Notes under the pieces: generated by a model
The model's input: only the letters and a program-made list of their open reading frames with translations
Told to the model about the DNA's origin: nothing
Database searches by the model: none
Made by a program: the position numbers and the translations under genes
Shown: in pieces, positions 8,758-17,640 of the stretch
Layout: each line of letters starts with the position of its first letter
Numbering within the stretch: position 1 is the first letter of the stretch
NCBI RefSeq assembly: GCF_017163935.1
Contig: NZ_JABVZR010000002.1
Span: 1,922,001 to 1,986,000, forward strand
Length of the DNA: 64,000 bases
Direction: 5' to 3'
DNA from: Novosphingobium terrae
GTDB taxonomy: Bacteria > Pseudomonadota > Alphaproteobacteria > Sphingomonadales > Sphingomonadaceae

Positions 8758-10296
8758 TCAGTGGTGGGCGCCGGCACCCGGAGCCGCTGCCGCGCCGAAC
8801 AGGCCGAGCGGCCCTTCCGCCAGATTGATGACCACGCTTTTCTGCAGCGTGTAATCCAGCACCGTGTCGAGGCAATTGTCCCGCCCGAAACCGCTCTGCT
8901 TGTAGCCGCCCAAAGGCTGCCCGCTGCGGATGTTGTAATAGCGGTTGATCCAGACGATGCCGGTTTCCATGCCGCGCGAAATGCGGTGCGCCCGCGCCAG
9001 ATTTTGCGTCCAGACACCGCCGCCAAGGCCGAAGATGTTGTCATTCACCCGCGCCAGCAGCTCGGCCTCATCCTCCCATTCGAGGATGGTGGTGACGGGG
9101 CCGAAGATTTCCTCCTGCGCGATGCGCATGTCATGGTCGACATCGGTGAAGATGGTGGGCTGGATGAACAGCCCGTCTTCAAACCCCGGCACCTTGGCCG
9201 CCTCACCGCCGATGGCGACTTTGGCGCCTTCCTTGCGGCCCAGCTCGATATAGGCCTTCACCCGGTCGAACTGGATGGAGGAGGATTGCGGGCCGATCTG
9301 CGTGGCCGGGTCCAGCGGATCGCCCTGTCGCACATTGGCCAATTGCCGGGCCAGCGTGTCAAGGAAGGCCTCGCGGATGTTTTTGTGCACGAAGGTGCGC
9401 GTGCCCGCAAAGCAGATCTCACCCTTGTTGGCCACGGTGGAGAGCACGACCGATTCCGCCGCCGCCTCCAGATCGGCATCCTCGCAGATGATGTTGGCCG
9501 ATTTGCCGCCCAGTTCCATCGTTTGCGGGATGATGTTGACGCTGGCGTACTGGATGATCTTGGCCCCGGTGTCGCGCGATCCGGTGAAGCTGACCTTGCG
9601 CACCTTGGGGTTGGTGACCAGCGCCTCGCCCACATCGGCGCCATAGCCGGTGACGACATTGATGACGCCGGGCGGAATGATCCCGGCGGCGTCCTTGATG
9701 AACTCCAGCACGGCAAGGCAGACGGTTTCGGCAGGTTTCAGCACCACGGTGCAACCGGCGGCCAGAGCAGGCGCCAGCTTCAGCGCGGCCATCGTCATCT
9801 GCGAATTCCACGGGATGATCTGGGCGACAACGCCGATCGCCTCACGGTGAACGATCACGGTGGCGTCCTTCTGGTCCAGCACCTCGCCCTTCAGCTGATG
9901 CGCGGCCCCGGCGTAATAGTCGAAGATGTCGGCGGCATGGCCGGTGTGGCCCATCGCCTCGCGGATCGGCTTGCCGTTGTTGAGGACGTCCATCACGGCG
10001 TAATCGAGCTGGCGCTTGCGCATCACCTCGCCCAGCGCCAGCAGCAGGCGCTGGCGTTCCAATGCGCTGCTGGCGCTCCATGCGGGGAAAGCGGCGTGGG
10101 CGGCATCCACCGCGCGGGCCACATCGCTCGGGTCTCCGGCCTGGATCGAGCCCAGCACTTTGCGCGTGGTGGGATCGTAAAGATCGATGGTCTTGCCGCT
10201 GTGGCCATTGACCCACTCACCATTGATGAAATGGCCATAGGTGCCCATCGAGCGCAGCTTTTCGGCGGTCTTTTGCGTCTGTTCCAGTGTCAGCAC
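8758..10296 (-). CDS. NAD(P)-dependent aldehyde dehydrogenase
   Basis: Oxidises an aldehyde to the carboxylic acid. 512 residues in the usual range for the family. Visible: N164 in the IPWNSQ segment, the NAD-binding FTGSRDTG, general-base E261 in MELGGK, and nucleophile C295 in GEICFAGTR. The start is a GTG at 10296 preceded by GGGAGA; the ATG 20 codons upstream would add an arginine-rich tail overlapping the MFS gene. The MFS stop lies 23 bases upstream, so the two are probably co-transcribed: uptake followed by oxidation. The acceptor may be a benzaldehyde-type or aliphatic aldehyde from ring cleavage; sequence alone does not decide. Confidence 0.92.
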   Translation of the reverse strand: MLTLEQTQKTAEKLRSMGTYGHFINGEWVNGHSGKTIDLYDPTTRKVLGSIQAGDPSDVARAVDAAHAAFPAWSASSALERQRLLLALGEVMRKRQLDYAVMDVLNNGKPIREAMGHTGHAADIFDYYAGAAHQLKGEVLDQKDATVIVHREAIGVVAQIIPWNSQMTMAALKLAPALAAGCTVVLKPAETVCLAVLEFIKDAAGIIPPGVINVVTGYGADVGEALVTNPKVRKVSFTGSRDTGAKIIQYASVNIIPQTMELGGKSANIICEDADLEAAAESVVLSTVANKGEICFAGTRTFVHKNIREAFLDTLARQLANVRQGDPLDPATQIGPQSSSIQFDRVKAYIELGRKEGAKVAIGGEAAKVPGFEDGLFIQPTIFTDVDHDMRIAQEEIFGPVTTILEWEDEAELLARVNDNIFGLGGGVWTQNLARAHRISRGMETGIVWINRYYNIRSGQPLGGYKQSGFGRDNCLDTVLDYTLQKSVVINLAEGPLGLFGAAAAPGAGAHH

Positions 10297-10318
10297 GGTG
10301 TCTCTCCCAAAAGGTGTG

Positions 10319-11587
10319 TCAGTGTGCGTGGCGCGTCTTCGAGGGCGCGCTCTCATGCAGGAAAAGGAAGGCGATCAGTCCCACACCCAGCCCGCCGATG
10401 GCCAGCCAGAAGATGGCGGCGATGCCGAAATGATGGGCCATGGCGCCCGCGATCATCGGTGAGATGCCGCCGCCGAAAATCTCGCCCACCGCGATCACCG
10501 TTCCGGTGGCCGTGGCGCGCAGCGGCACCGGCACCGATTCCATGGCCAGCGGCCCGGCAGTCAGGCTGATCAGGCCGGACAGGAAGCCGGAGGCCACCAT
10601 CAGCAGGCCGAACAGCAGACCGGGATTGGGCCCGGTGTGTGACAGCATGATCAGCAGCGTGGCCACGATCAGAATGGCGACGATGGCGCAGGGCTTGCGC
10701 CCCAGCCGGTCCGACAGGGCGGGCAGGCCGACCGAGCCGAACACCGCACCAAAGCCCACCGAAGACATGATGAAGCCCATGGTCGCCGTCGGCAGCTTGA
10801 GCAGATCGACGAAATAGCTGGGCAGGAAGGCCGTGAGCACGATGATCGTGTTGAGCCATGCCAGCATGCCCAGCGCCGCCAGGCCAACGTTGCGGTACTT
10901 CAGCAGGTCACCGAAACGGGTCGGATTGACCTCGTCGGTCGGGGCGGGGGTGGCATGAGCATGCGGTTCGCGGATCACGCGCCACAGCAGGAAAGCCACG
11001 ATCAGGCCTGGCGGCGAGGCAACCAGAAAGATGAAGCGCCAGTCGATCCAGTGCATCAGCTGAGTCACCAGAATGGGCGCAATGGCCAGACCCAGCAGCG
11101 GCGAGGCCATCTGATAGAAGCCAAGGCTGAGCCCCTTGCGGTCGGGCCGGGCGGCCTCCATCGTGGCGACCAGGCTGGGCGGGGCATAGGCGCCTTCGGC
11201 GATCCCCATCAGGGCGCGGATCAGGATCAGCGACAGGGCGCCGGCTGCCAGGCCGCTCAGGCCCACCAGCAGCGAGAAGCCCATCATCGCCGCGACCATC
11301 GTGCGTTTGCGTCCGAAACGGTCGGCCAACTGCCCGGCGACAAAGGCCGACAGGCCCCAGGTGATGGCCAGCGCCCCGGTGATCGTGCCCAGATCGGTGT
11401 AATCCAGTTTCAGCCCGACCATGATGACGGGGAACATCGGCAAGATCAGATAGCGGTCAAAGCCGACCAGCGCGAAACCAAGCGACAGCAGCAGGATCGA
11501 GCGCCATTCATAGGCAGTGTCCCAGGCGCTGTCGGCCACATCCGGGGATGCGGGGCGAGGGGCCGCCGATGCCAAATCATTGTACAT
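10319..11587 (-). CDS. MFS transporter
   Basis: Proton-linked carrier of the major facilitator superfamily, 422 residues with about 12 hydrophobic segments. The family motif after TM2 is present as GQLADRFGRKRT, and the matching motif in the second half as LSDRLGRKPCA. An acidic residue in TM1 (GFDRYLILP) resembles metabolite/H+ symporters. The ATG at 11587 follows GAGGA by 9 bases; a TTG three codons earlier was not used. It heads a likely transcript with the aldehyde dehydrogenase. It is probably an uptake system for an aromatic or organic acid, with substrate inferred only from context. Confidence 0.9.
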   Translation of the reverse strand: MYNDLASAAPRPASPDVADSAWDTAYEWRSILLLSLGFALVGFDRYLILPMFPVIMVGLKLDYTDLGTITGALAITWGLSAFVAGQLADRFGRKRTMVAAMMGFSLLVGLSGLAAGALSLILIRALMGIAEGAYAPPSLVATMEAARPDRKGLSLGFYQMASPLLGLAIAPILVTQLMHWIDWRFIFLVASPPGLIVAFLLWRVIREPHAHATPAPTDEVNPTRFGDLLKYRNVGLAALGMLAWLNTIIVLTAFLPSYFVDLLKLPTATMGFIMSSVGFGAVFGSVGLPALSDRLGRKPCAIVAILIVATLLIMLSHTGPNPGLLFGLLMVASGFLSGLISLTAGPLAMESVPVPLRATATGTVIAVGEIFGGGISPMIAGAMAHHFGIAAIFWLAIGGLGVGLIAFLFLHESAPSKTRHAH

Positions 11588-11719
11588 GAAAATCAATCCT
11601 CTACCGCATGCGTTGAGCCGCAGGCCTGTTCGTCTTGTGCTTGGGCTGGTGGTGCCGGGGTCTGTGTTTCGGGATGATGGATCGGGGCACCGAGGATGGG
11701 ATGGTGCCCCGATGCGGGC

Positions 11720-12298
11720 TCAAGCGGCAGGCTGGGTGACGGTGACGTGGCTGGCCTGAACCAGCGCATTGGCCACGGCGGCGGCGCGGACTTCTTCTCC
11801 GCGCGCCACGCCCTCGGCGATGATGAACTGCGGATCATAGATGCCGATAAAACCGAAGGCGGTGCGCAGCAGCTTTTCGGCGTGCTCATATTGCGCGATG
11901 GGCGACCCCTCGCCGTAGACGCCGCCGCGTGACAGGGCGACGATGATGCGCTTGCCTTTCACCAGACCTTCGGGCCCCTGTTCGGTGTAGCGGAAGGTGC
12001 GGCCCACGATCAGGATGCGATCGATCCAGGCCTTGAGCTGGGTGGGGACGGTGAAATTGTAGAAGCCGGCACCGATCACCACGATGTCGGCGGCCAGGAA
12101 CTGGTCGAGCACGGCGGAGCCTTCCTCGCTGCCCAGATCGGCGAGGGTGAGATGGCCGAGCGGATCGGCGGCCAGATCGCGATAGGTGACATCCAGATCG
12201 GCGATGTCGGACTGCAGGCGTTCAACGATGGCGGCGGAAACGGTGCGGCTCACCGAATTGGCGCCCATGATGCTGGAATCGAGATGCAGAAGTTTCAT
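11720..12298 (-). CDS. azoR: FMN-dependent NADH:quinone/azo oxidoreductase (AzoR family)
   Basis: 192-residue flavodoxin-like enzyme that reduces quinones or azo bonds with NADH. It starts with the family pattern MKLLHLDSSIMGANSVSR (phosphate-binding loop). It also has GAGFYNFTVPTQLKAWIDR, the FMN-binding and dimer segment, followed by LSRGGVYGEG. GGAG lies 8 bases before the ATG within the leader ACCGGAGCCTTCATCATGA, which is almost identical to the leader of the nitroreductase at 14232. A TTGACC-N3-AGTCAA operator lies about 220 bases upstream, in the region shared with the divergent aldo/keto reductase. Likely role: detoxifying quinones made during catechol or hydroquinone metabolism. Confidence 0.92.
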   Translation of the reverse strand: MKLLHLDSSIMGANSVSRTVSAAIVERLQSDIADLDVTYRDLAADPLGHLTLADLGSEEGSAVLDQFLAADIVVIGAGFYNFTVPTQLKAWIDRILIVGRTFRYTEQGPEGLVKGKRIIVALSRGGVYGEGSPIAQYEHAEKLLRTAFGFIGIYDPQFIIAEGVARGEEVRAAAVANALVQASHVTVTQPAA

Positions 12299-12515
12299 GA
12301 TGAAGGCTCCGGTTTGGATGAGTCGAGAGCATCAGAGGCGATGGCGCGAGCATCCGGAAAGAGGGCAGTTGTGTAGGAGCTGAGTACAATCAGGCATCGA
12401 TCGCCGCTTTGTCGGGGCAGGCGCAAGATCATCCGAAAGAGGCTCTCCCGGTCGGATGGTGATGCCGTGTTGCGATTCAAAACTCTTGACTTGCCTGATG
12501 CTGGCTACCTATAAA

Positions 12516-12530
12516 TTGACCCGTAGTCAA
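12516..12530. promoter_or_regulatory. Palindromic operator O2 (TTGACC-CGT-AGTCAA)
   Basis: Near-perfect copy of the shared palindrome in the 404-base divergent gap (12299-12702) between azoR and the aldo/keto reductase. No other gene is evident in this gap. It could control either or both flanking genes. Confidence 0.7.
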
Positions 12531-12702
12531 TCACGGAGTTGGCACCCGGATCGACGACGCAGCTTCGGCGATCCACGCATCCTGACAGAGCAGCCAAGAC
12601 CGGCGGTTTTGGCCCTGTTCCGGCCTTCCATATTTGCCCGAGCGATGCGTGAAAAAGCCCATGCTCACCCCAATCACCATCTTGCAGTCAAGGAGAGATG
12701 AC

Positions 12703-13575
12703 ATGACGGATATTACCAAGGCAGGCAGTTTCATGCTTGGCGATCGCACGGTCACGCGCATGGGTTATGGCGCGATGCAATTGGCCGGTCCGGGCGTTTT
12801 CGGCCCGCCGCGCGACCGGGCCAAGGCGTTGCAGGTGCTGCGCGATGCGGTGGCGGCAGGCGTCAATCATATTGATACCAGCGACTATTATGGGCCTCAT
12901 GTCGTCAATGAGGTGATCAAGGAGGCGCTGCATCCCTATGCCGACGATCTGGTGCTGGTCACCAAAGTGGGCTTTTTCCGCTCGGACGATGGCAATTGGT
13001 ATCCGGCCCAATCCGCGCAGGATCTGACCAAGGCGGTGCATGACAATCTGCGCAATCTGGGTGTCGAAAGGCTCGATGTGGTCAATCTGCGCCTGTTGGG
13101 CGATGGGCTGAACCCCACCGATGGATCGATCGAAGAGCGTTTCTCGGCCTTGGCGGCATTGCGCGATCAGGGGCTGATCCGGCATCTGGGGCTGAGCAAT
13201 GTGACGCGGGGGCAGGTGAATGAAGCGCTGCAGATCGCCCCGGTCGTCTGCGTGCAGAACCAGTATAACATGATCCAGCGGGCCGATGATGCGCTGGTGG
13301 ATGTGCTGGCGGCCAAGGGCATCGCTTATGTGCCCTTCTTCCCGCTGGGCGGATTGACCCCGATTCAATCCAGGGCGCTTTCGGCACTGTCGGCAAGGCT
13401 GAATGCTACTTCGCTGCAGGTGGCGCTGGCGTGGCTGCTGGCGCGTTCGCCCAACATCCTGCTGATCCCGGGCACATCCAACCCGGTGCATCTGGCTGAA
13501 AATCTTGCTGCGGCAGAGCTGGTGCTCTCCGAAGAGGTCATGGCTGAGCTGGACGGGATTGTCGCGGTGGCGTGA
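12703..13575 (+). CDS. Aldo/keto reductase, catalytic histidine replaced
   Basis: TIM-barrel NADPH-dependent oxidoreductase of 290 residues. Catalytic tetrad members D58 and Y63 (HIDTSDYYG) and K88 (VLVTKVGFF) are present. At the position of the usual active-site histidine the sequence reads LDVVNLRLLGD, so there is no histidine. The C-terminal cofactor segment (LIPGTSNPVHLAENL) is intact. AGGAG precedes the ATG at 12703 by 7 bases; a longer frame from 12634 lacks such a site. It is divergent from azoR across operator O2 and followed by a hairpin. Related YdbC-like reductases carry a similar VVNLR segment, as I recall. Substrate unknown. Confidence 0.88.
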   Translation: MTDITKAGSFMLGDRTVTRMGYGAMQLAGPGVFGPPRDRAKALQVLRDAVAAGVNHIDTSDYYGPHVVNEVIKEALHPYADDLVLVTKVGFFRSDDGNWYPAQSAQDLTKAVHDNLRNLGVERLDVVNLRLLGDGLNPTDGSIEERFSALAALRDQGLIRHLGLSNVTRGQVNEALQIAPVVCVQNQYNMIQRADDALVDVLAAKGIAYVPFFPLGGLTPIQSRALSALSARLNATSLQVALAWLLARSPNILLIPGTSNPVHLAENLAAAELVLSEEVMAELDGIVAVA

Positions 13576-13594
13576 TGAGCCTGGCGGACTCACT

Positions 13595-13617
13595 CCTTCC
13601 CGGATCATCCGGGAAGG
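13595..13617. terminator. Bidirectional hairpin between convergent genes
   Basis: Perfect 10-base-pair stem (CCTTCCCGGA / TCCGGGAAGG) with a 3-base loop, placed between the ends of the aldo/keto reductase and the nitroreductase. It probably serves both. Confidence 0.65.
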
Positions 13618-13626
13618 GGCGGGTTC

Positions 13627-14232
13627 TCAGTCCTGAGGCAGCGTTCCGGCAAAAGCGAAAGCGCTGACGGGACGGCGCGGACTGGGGAATTCGCGCTCGC
13701 GCAGCATGTCGGGCAGGCTTTGCGGATCGCCCAGTCGCCCGACGGCGATGGCGGCCTCGATGTGATAACGGCTGCTGTTGCCGATCTGCTGAGTCGCCAG
13801 AACGCGGTCGAACCCGGCCATGGCATGGGTGTGGAGGCCCAGCGTGGTCGCCTGATGCGCCAGGGCGCCCCATGCGCTGCCGGTGTCGAAGCTGGCGGTG
13901 GTGGAGGGGATGAGGTCGCTTTGCCCCGGCAGCGTGACCAGCTTGTCTGACAGCACATACATCAGTGCCGAAGCATGCCGCGCCCAGCCCTGATTCATCG
14001 GCAGCAGCGACGCAAGTAACCCTTCGAAGTCAGGCGTATCGCGCAAGGCATAGACGAAGCGCCACGGTTGGGCGTTGAAGGCGGAGGGCGCCCAGCGTGC
14101 CGCTTCGAACAGCGAAAACAGCAGGCCTTCGGAGATCGACGAGCCGTCGAAAGCGCGTGGTGACCAGCGGTCAATATGAGTTTGCGCAACAGTATGATCG
14201 GCGATGCGCGGGGGCGGGGGTGAGGTGGTCAT
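13627..14232 (-). CDS. Nitroreductase-family oxidoreductase
   Basis: 201-residue FMN-binding protein of the nitroreductase superfamily. Visible: RWSPRAFDGSSIS near the N-terminus (FMN phosphate contact), AARWAPSAFNAQPWRF, and GSAWGALAHQATTLGLHTHAMAGF. Members reduce nitro groups, quinones or enones with NAD(P)H. The ATG at 14232 follows GGAG in a leader (ACCGGAGTCTTCATCATGA) that differs at one base from the azoR leader. Operator O3 lies about 110 bases upstream. The function inside the aromatic pathway is not clear; quinone or enone reduction would fit. Confidence 0.9.
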   Translation of the reverse strand: MTTSPPPPRIADHTVAQTHIDRWSPRAFDGSSISEGLLFSLFEAARWAPSAFNAQPWRFVYALRDTPDFEGLLASLLPMNQGWARHASALMYVLSDKLVTLPGQSDLIPSTTASFDTGSAWGALAHQATTLGLHTHAMAGFDRVLATQQIGNSSRYHIEAAIAVGRLGDPQSLPDMLREREFPSPRRPVSAFAFAGTLPQD

Positions 14233-14343
14233 GATGAAGACTCCGGTGATGGGAAGGCCGGGCACAAAGCCGCCCGATCGGGCGCGCGCTCTGGAATGCC
14301 ACAGCTGCTTCCTATGATCTGCCCTGCAGGTGCGCAAGTATTA

Positions 14344-14358
14344 TTGACTGGAAATCAA
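14344..14358. promoter_or_regulatory. Palindromic operator O3 (TTGACT-GGA-AATCAA)
   Basis: Copy of the shared palindrome with one mismatch. It lies in the 310-base gap (14233-14542) between the nitroreductase and the divergent VOC dioxygenase-like gene. Nothing else was recognised in this gap. Confidence 0.65.
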
Positions 14359-14542
14359 TTTTGCGACATGGTCTGTGCATAAGCAATCGGTCGAGGCGTG
14401 GTGCATCCGCGCAGCCATGGCTCGGCCCCGCGTGTTTCGGCGCGTTCCGAATGAGGATGTCCAGCATGATCGTCGCACTGACCGGCGCTTCACCGCGCTT
14501 TGGCGGTGAGGCGGCATGCATCGGCAAGCGAGGAAGAGTCTG

Positions 14543-15067
14543 ATGGCCAGGCCTGTTAAATTGGCGCATGTCGTGTTTCGCACCAATCAGATGGAGGTGA
14601 TGACGCGGTGGTACGCCACCGTGCTGGATGCCGATGTCGTGTTTTCCAGCGATTATCTCGTGTTTCTGGCCTATGACGATGAACATCATCGCGTCGCGCT
14701 GATCCATGGCGGCGAGCCGGTGGAGCCCGCGACAGAGCCGCGCGTCGGCTTTTATCATGCGGCCTTCACCTATGCCACGCTGCTCGATCTGCTCGATACG
14801 GGCAAGCGGCTGGAGGCGGCGGGTATCCTGCCATGGCGCACGATCAACCATGGTTTCACGATTTCATTCTACTATCGCGATCCTGATGGCAATGATCTGG
14901 AACTTCAGGTCGATCGTTTCGAGAACTCGGACGATGCCACGGCCTATATGAAGACTGCCGCCTTCAAGAAGAATTCGATCGGCTGTCTGATCGATCCGGA
15001 AGAGTTGCGCCGTCAATTGCTTGCCGGCGTTCCGCTTGATGCGGTGATGCGGCGTGAGGATGAGTGA
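14543..15067 (+). CDS. Single-domain VOC protein, extradiol-dioxygenase-like
   Basis: 174-residue vicinal-oxygen-chelate protein. The His-His-Glu metal set expected of type I extradiol dioxygenases is visible: LAHVVF near residue 8, GFYHAAFTY near residue 71, and DLELQVDRF near residue 114. It has only one VOC module pair, so it is half the length of the classical BphC-like enzyme at 26654. Small one-domain extradiol enzymes are known, but glyoxalase-like isomerases share the fold. AGGAAGAG precedes the ATG at 14543; an upstream in-frame ATG lacks a site. It is divergent from the nitroreductase across operator O3. Confidence 0.82.
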   Translation: MARPVKLAHVVFRTNQMEVMTRWYATVLDADVVFSSDYLVFLAYDDEHHRVALIHGGEPVEPATEPRVGFYHAAFTYATLLDLLDTGKRLEAAGILPWRTINHGFTISFYYRDPDGNDLELQVDRFENSDDATAYMKTAAFKKNSIGCLIDPEELRRQLLAGVPLDAVMRREDE

Positions 15068-15216
15068 ACCGAAACGGGCGAACCATCTCCGTTCGGGGCT
15101 TTGGCACTGCACCAGCCCTGCCGGAAACGCATAGACATGCTTTGTGTGAGAGGACGTTCCTCCATGACCCTTTCCGTGCCGGTTGAGCCGGTTCAAACCA
15201 CCCGGAACCTGCTCGC

Positions 15217-16515
15217 ATGAGCGCCCCTCTGTCGGCGCGCGCAGCCGGGCCTCTGGATGCGCTGCCGCTCACCCTCTATCAGATCGCCATCATTATTTTT
15301 GCCGCTTTTCTGGCCATTCTCGATGGTTTCGATGCTTTCGCCATGGCCTTTGTGGCGCCGGTGGTCGCAGTGGCATGGGGTCTGAACAAGGCGGTGCTGG
15401 GTCTGCTGCTGTCGAGCGGATTTGCGGGCATGGCGCTCGGCTCTTTCTTGATTGCGCCGCTGGCCGATGTCTATGGGCGCCGCCCGATCGTGCTGGCATG
15501 TCTGGTGCCGATGGCGCTGGGCTCGCTGATCTCGGCGGCGGCGCCGTCCTTCGCGGTCCTGCTGGGATCGCGTGTGTTGACGGGATTGGGGCTTGGCGCG
15601 CTGATTTCGCTGACGACCTCGCTCGCTGCGGAGTTTGCCAATGCGCGATATCGGGCCTTTATCGTTGCGATCGTGGCGCAGGGGTTTCCGGTGGGGAACA
15701 TTGCCTGCGGCCTGATCTCGGCAGCCTTGCTGAAATCGCTGGGCTGGCGATGGGTGTTTGTGACCGGGGGCGTGGCAGGCATTCTGCTTGCGGTGGTGCT
15801 GGCGGTGTTTCTGCTCGAATCCCCGGCCTATCTGCTGGCGCGCCGGGCGCCGCGATCACGCCTCAACGCCGTGTTGGCGCGCCTGGGCCATGCGCCTTCC
15901 GACGACATTGTCACCGTCCACGATGACGGCCAGGCCTCCTACCGAGCCTTGTTCGTGCCGGGGCTGGGTGCTGTTACGGTGGGTCTGATGCTCATCAACA
16001 TCCTTCTGATGATGCCCAGTTTCTATCTGCTGAGCTGGTTGCCGCAATTCGTCACCAGCAGCGGCTTCACGCCGGAGCAGGCCAGCATTCTTGCCGCCAT
16101 CACAGCCTCTTCCGGTGTGGTGGGCGGTCTGGCGATCGGGGCTTTGGCCGTGTCGGTCAGGCCGGTTGTGCTGGCTGCAGCCACCATGGTGCTGGCCGGA
16201 ATTTTTATTGCGGTGGTGGGCGCGGCCCCACCCGATCTGACGGCGATGACCCTTGCCGCAATGGCCTTCGGCGTCTGTCTGGCGGGGGCAACCGGCGTGC
16301 TTTACGCGCTGATGGCCGAGGCTTTCCCGCCGCTGGCGCGGACATCGGGCATGGGGCTGGTGCTGGGGGCAGGGCGCATCGCCGGTGCTGTCGGGCCTGC
16401 GCTGGCCGGAGGGCTGTTCCTTGCCGGACTGCCTCGCGCCGAGGTTTCGGCCATGTTCGCGGTGGGGCCGGTGATGGCAGGGGTGATCCTGCTGGGCCTG
16501 AAAGCGCGCGGATGA
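15217..16515 (+). CDS. MFS transporter, aromatic acid:H+ symporter (AAHS) type
   Basis: 432-residue MFS carrier with about 12 membrane segments. TM1 holds AILDGFDAFAMAFVAPVVA, the DGFD signature shared with PcaK, BenK and VanK. The loop after TM2 reads APLADVYGRRPIVLA. These point to uptake of an aromatic acid with protons across the inner membrane. The ribosome site is weak. It follows the VOC gene by 149 bases and precedes the small SnoaL-like gene by 60. It probably supplies the cytoplasmic aromatic pathway. The exact acid is unknown. Confidence 0.9.
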   Translation: MSAPLSARAAGPLDALPLTLYQIAIIIFAAFLAILDGFDAFAMAFVAPVVAVAWGLNKAVLGLLLSSGFAGMALGSFLIAPLADVYGRRPIVLACLVPMALGSLISAAAPSFAVLLGSRVLTGLGLGALISLTTSLAAEFANARYRAFIVAIVAQGFPVGNIACGLISAALLKSLGWRWVFVTGGVAGILLAVVLAVFLLESPAYLLARRAPRSRLNAVLARLGHAPSDDIVTVHDDGQASYRALFVPGLGAVTVGLMLINILLMMPSFYLLSWLPQFVTSSGFTPEQASILAAITASSGVVGGLAIGALAVSVRPVVLAAATMVLAGIFIAVVGAAPPDLTAMTLAAMAFGVCLAGATGVLYALMAEAFPPLARTSGMGLVLGAGRIAGAVGPALAGGLFLAGLPRAEVSAMFAVGPVMAGVILLGLKARG

Positions 16516-16575
16516 CCGCCATGGATTTCCCCTTTCGCGGGGAGGTTTTCACAATCGGAAAGAGACAGGTGCTTT

Positions 16576-16953
16576 ATGAGTGACGGCAGACTTGAGGGTG
16601 TTCTACAGGCCGAAAAGGACCGGATTGCGGCGCTGCTGAGCAAGAATGTGGGCGGGGTGAAGGCGCTGCTCGATGAAAGTCTGGTGCATGTGCATACCAC
16701 CGGGCGGTTGGAGGATTATTACAGCTATCTCGCGGGCGTCAGCGGCAATCTGGAGTTTCTGGAGATCAGCCGGGGGGATCTGACAGTGCGCTTCTTCGGC
16801 GATGCGGCGGTGATGACCGGACCGCTGGACCAGCGCATCCGCATTCTGGCGAATGGCGGGGAAATGGATCTGACCTCTTTTGCCACGCAGGTCTGGGTGC
16901 AGGCAGGCACTGGCTGGAAACTGGCGAGTTTTCACGCCTGTCGACGCGATTGA
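16576..16953 (+). CDS. SnoaL/NTF2-like small protein
   Basis: 125-residue protein with the cone-shaped NTF2-like pattern: N-terminal helices, LDESLVHVHTTGRLEDYYSYL, then strands ending WVQAGTGWKLASFHACRRD. DUF4440/SnoaL-like members act as small isomerases, lyases or dehydratases, or as non-catalytic partners. It sits 60 bases after the AAHS transporter and is followed by a 12-base-pair hairpin. Proteins of this type are frequent in sphingomonad aromatic clusters. No catalytic role can be assigned. Confidence 0.82.
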   Translation: MSDGRLEGVLQAEKDRIAALLSKNVGGVKALLDESLVHVHTTGRLEDYYSYLAGVSGNLEFLEISRGDLTVRFFGDAAVMTGPLDQRIRILANGGEMDLTSFATQVWVQAGTGWKLASFHACRRD

Positions 16954-16965
16954 TCGGGGATCTGT

Positions 16966-17000
16966 TTCTGCGGCATCGGGTTGAACCGGATGCCGCAGAA
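16966..17000. terminator. Bidirectional hairpin between convergent genes
   Basis: Perfect 12-base-pair inverted repeat (TTCTGCGGCATC / GATGCCGCAGAA) around an 11-base loop, between the SnoaL-like gene and the flavin reductase, which converge here. Confidence 0.7.
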
Positions 17001-17013
17001 GCAGGCCAGAGCT

Positions 17014-17505
17014 TTATTCGCCCAGCGGTACATAGCGGCCATAGCCGCCACGGAAGAAAATCAGCGGTGTGCCGCTGTCGCCCGCACCCAGCGCGTCGAC
17101 CTGCCCCAGCACGAAGAGATGGTCGCCGGCGTCGTGAAGCGCGTAGAGCGAGCAATCGATCCAGGCCAGCGACTGGTCGAGCACCGGCAGGCCGAATTCG
17201 GATTTGGCATGGCTGACGCCCTCGAACTTGTTGTCGATGCGTGAGGCAAAGCGGCGGCACAGCTCCTGCTGATTGTCACCCAACACATTGATGCAGAAGC
17301 GGTTCGCTGTGCTGATCCGCGCCCAGCTGCCCGAATTGCGCGCCGGGAAAAAGCCCACCAGCGGCGGATCAAGCGACACAGAGGTGAAAGAGCCGACGAC
17401 CATGCCGGCCGGAGAACCATCCGCGAGCAGCGTGGTGACAATGCTGACGCCTGTGGGGTGATGGCCGAGCACATGGCGAAAAAGGGTGGGGTCCAAGGGA
17501 GACAT
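17014..17505 (-). CDS. Flavin reductase (HpaC/HsaB-like) of a two-component monooxygenase
   Basis: 163-residue NAD(P)H:flavin oxidoreductase. Family features: FRHVLGHHPTGVSIVTT near the start, GMVVGSFTSVSLDPPLVGFFPAR (flavin-binding core), FCINVLGDNQQ, and the C-terminal PLIFFRGGYGRY. Such proteins supply free reduced flavin to class D monooxygenases. The gene for one (17913) is divergent, with two operators between. A longer in-frame extension to 17601 has no better ribosome site and an atypical composition. It may also serve the second monooxygenase at 24480, because no other flavin reductase is present. Confidence 0.9.
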   Translation of the reverse strand: MSPLDPTLFRHVLGHHPTGVSIVTTLLADGSPAGMVVGSFTSVSLDPPLVGFFPARNSGSWARISTANRFCINVLGDNQQELCRRFASRIDNKFEGVSHAKSEFGLPVLDQSLAWIDCSLYALHDAGDHLFVLGQVDALGAGDSGTPLIFFRGGYGRYVPLGE

Positions 17506-17640
17506 GGGATCGGTCTGCTCCAGATGTTGAGGGATAGGGGATGCGTGCTGCCGGCCATGCCTGTGGCGGGGCGGTCTCTCATCGCCGCCTGCGCAGGGCA
17601 TGGCCTTGCAGCTTGAGTGCGGTCAGCTTCTATGGCAATA

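Noticed and set aside
8617..10569. 650-codon open frame on the plus strand
   Set aside because: Antisense to the aldehyde dehydrogenase, which carries all catalytic residues.
12484..12498. Possible extra operator near TTGACTTGCC
   Set aside because: Only one half-site matches; no AGTCAA partner at the right spacing.
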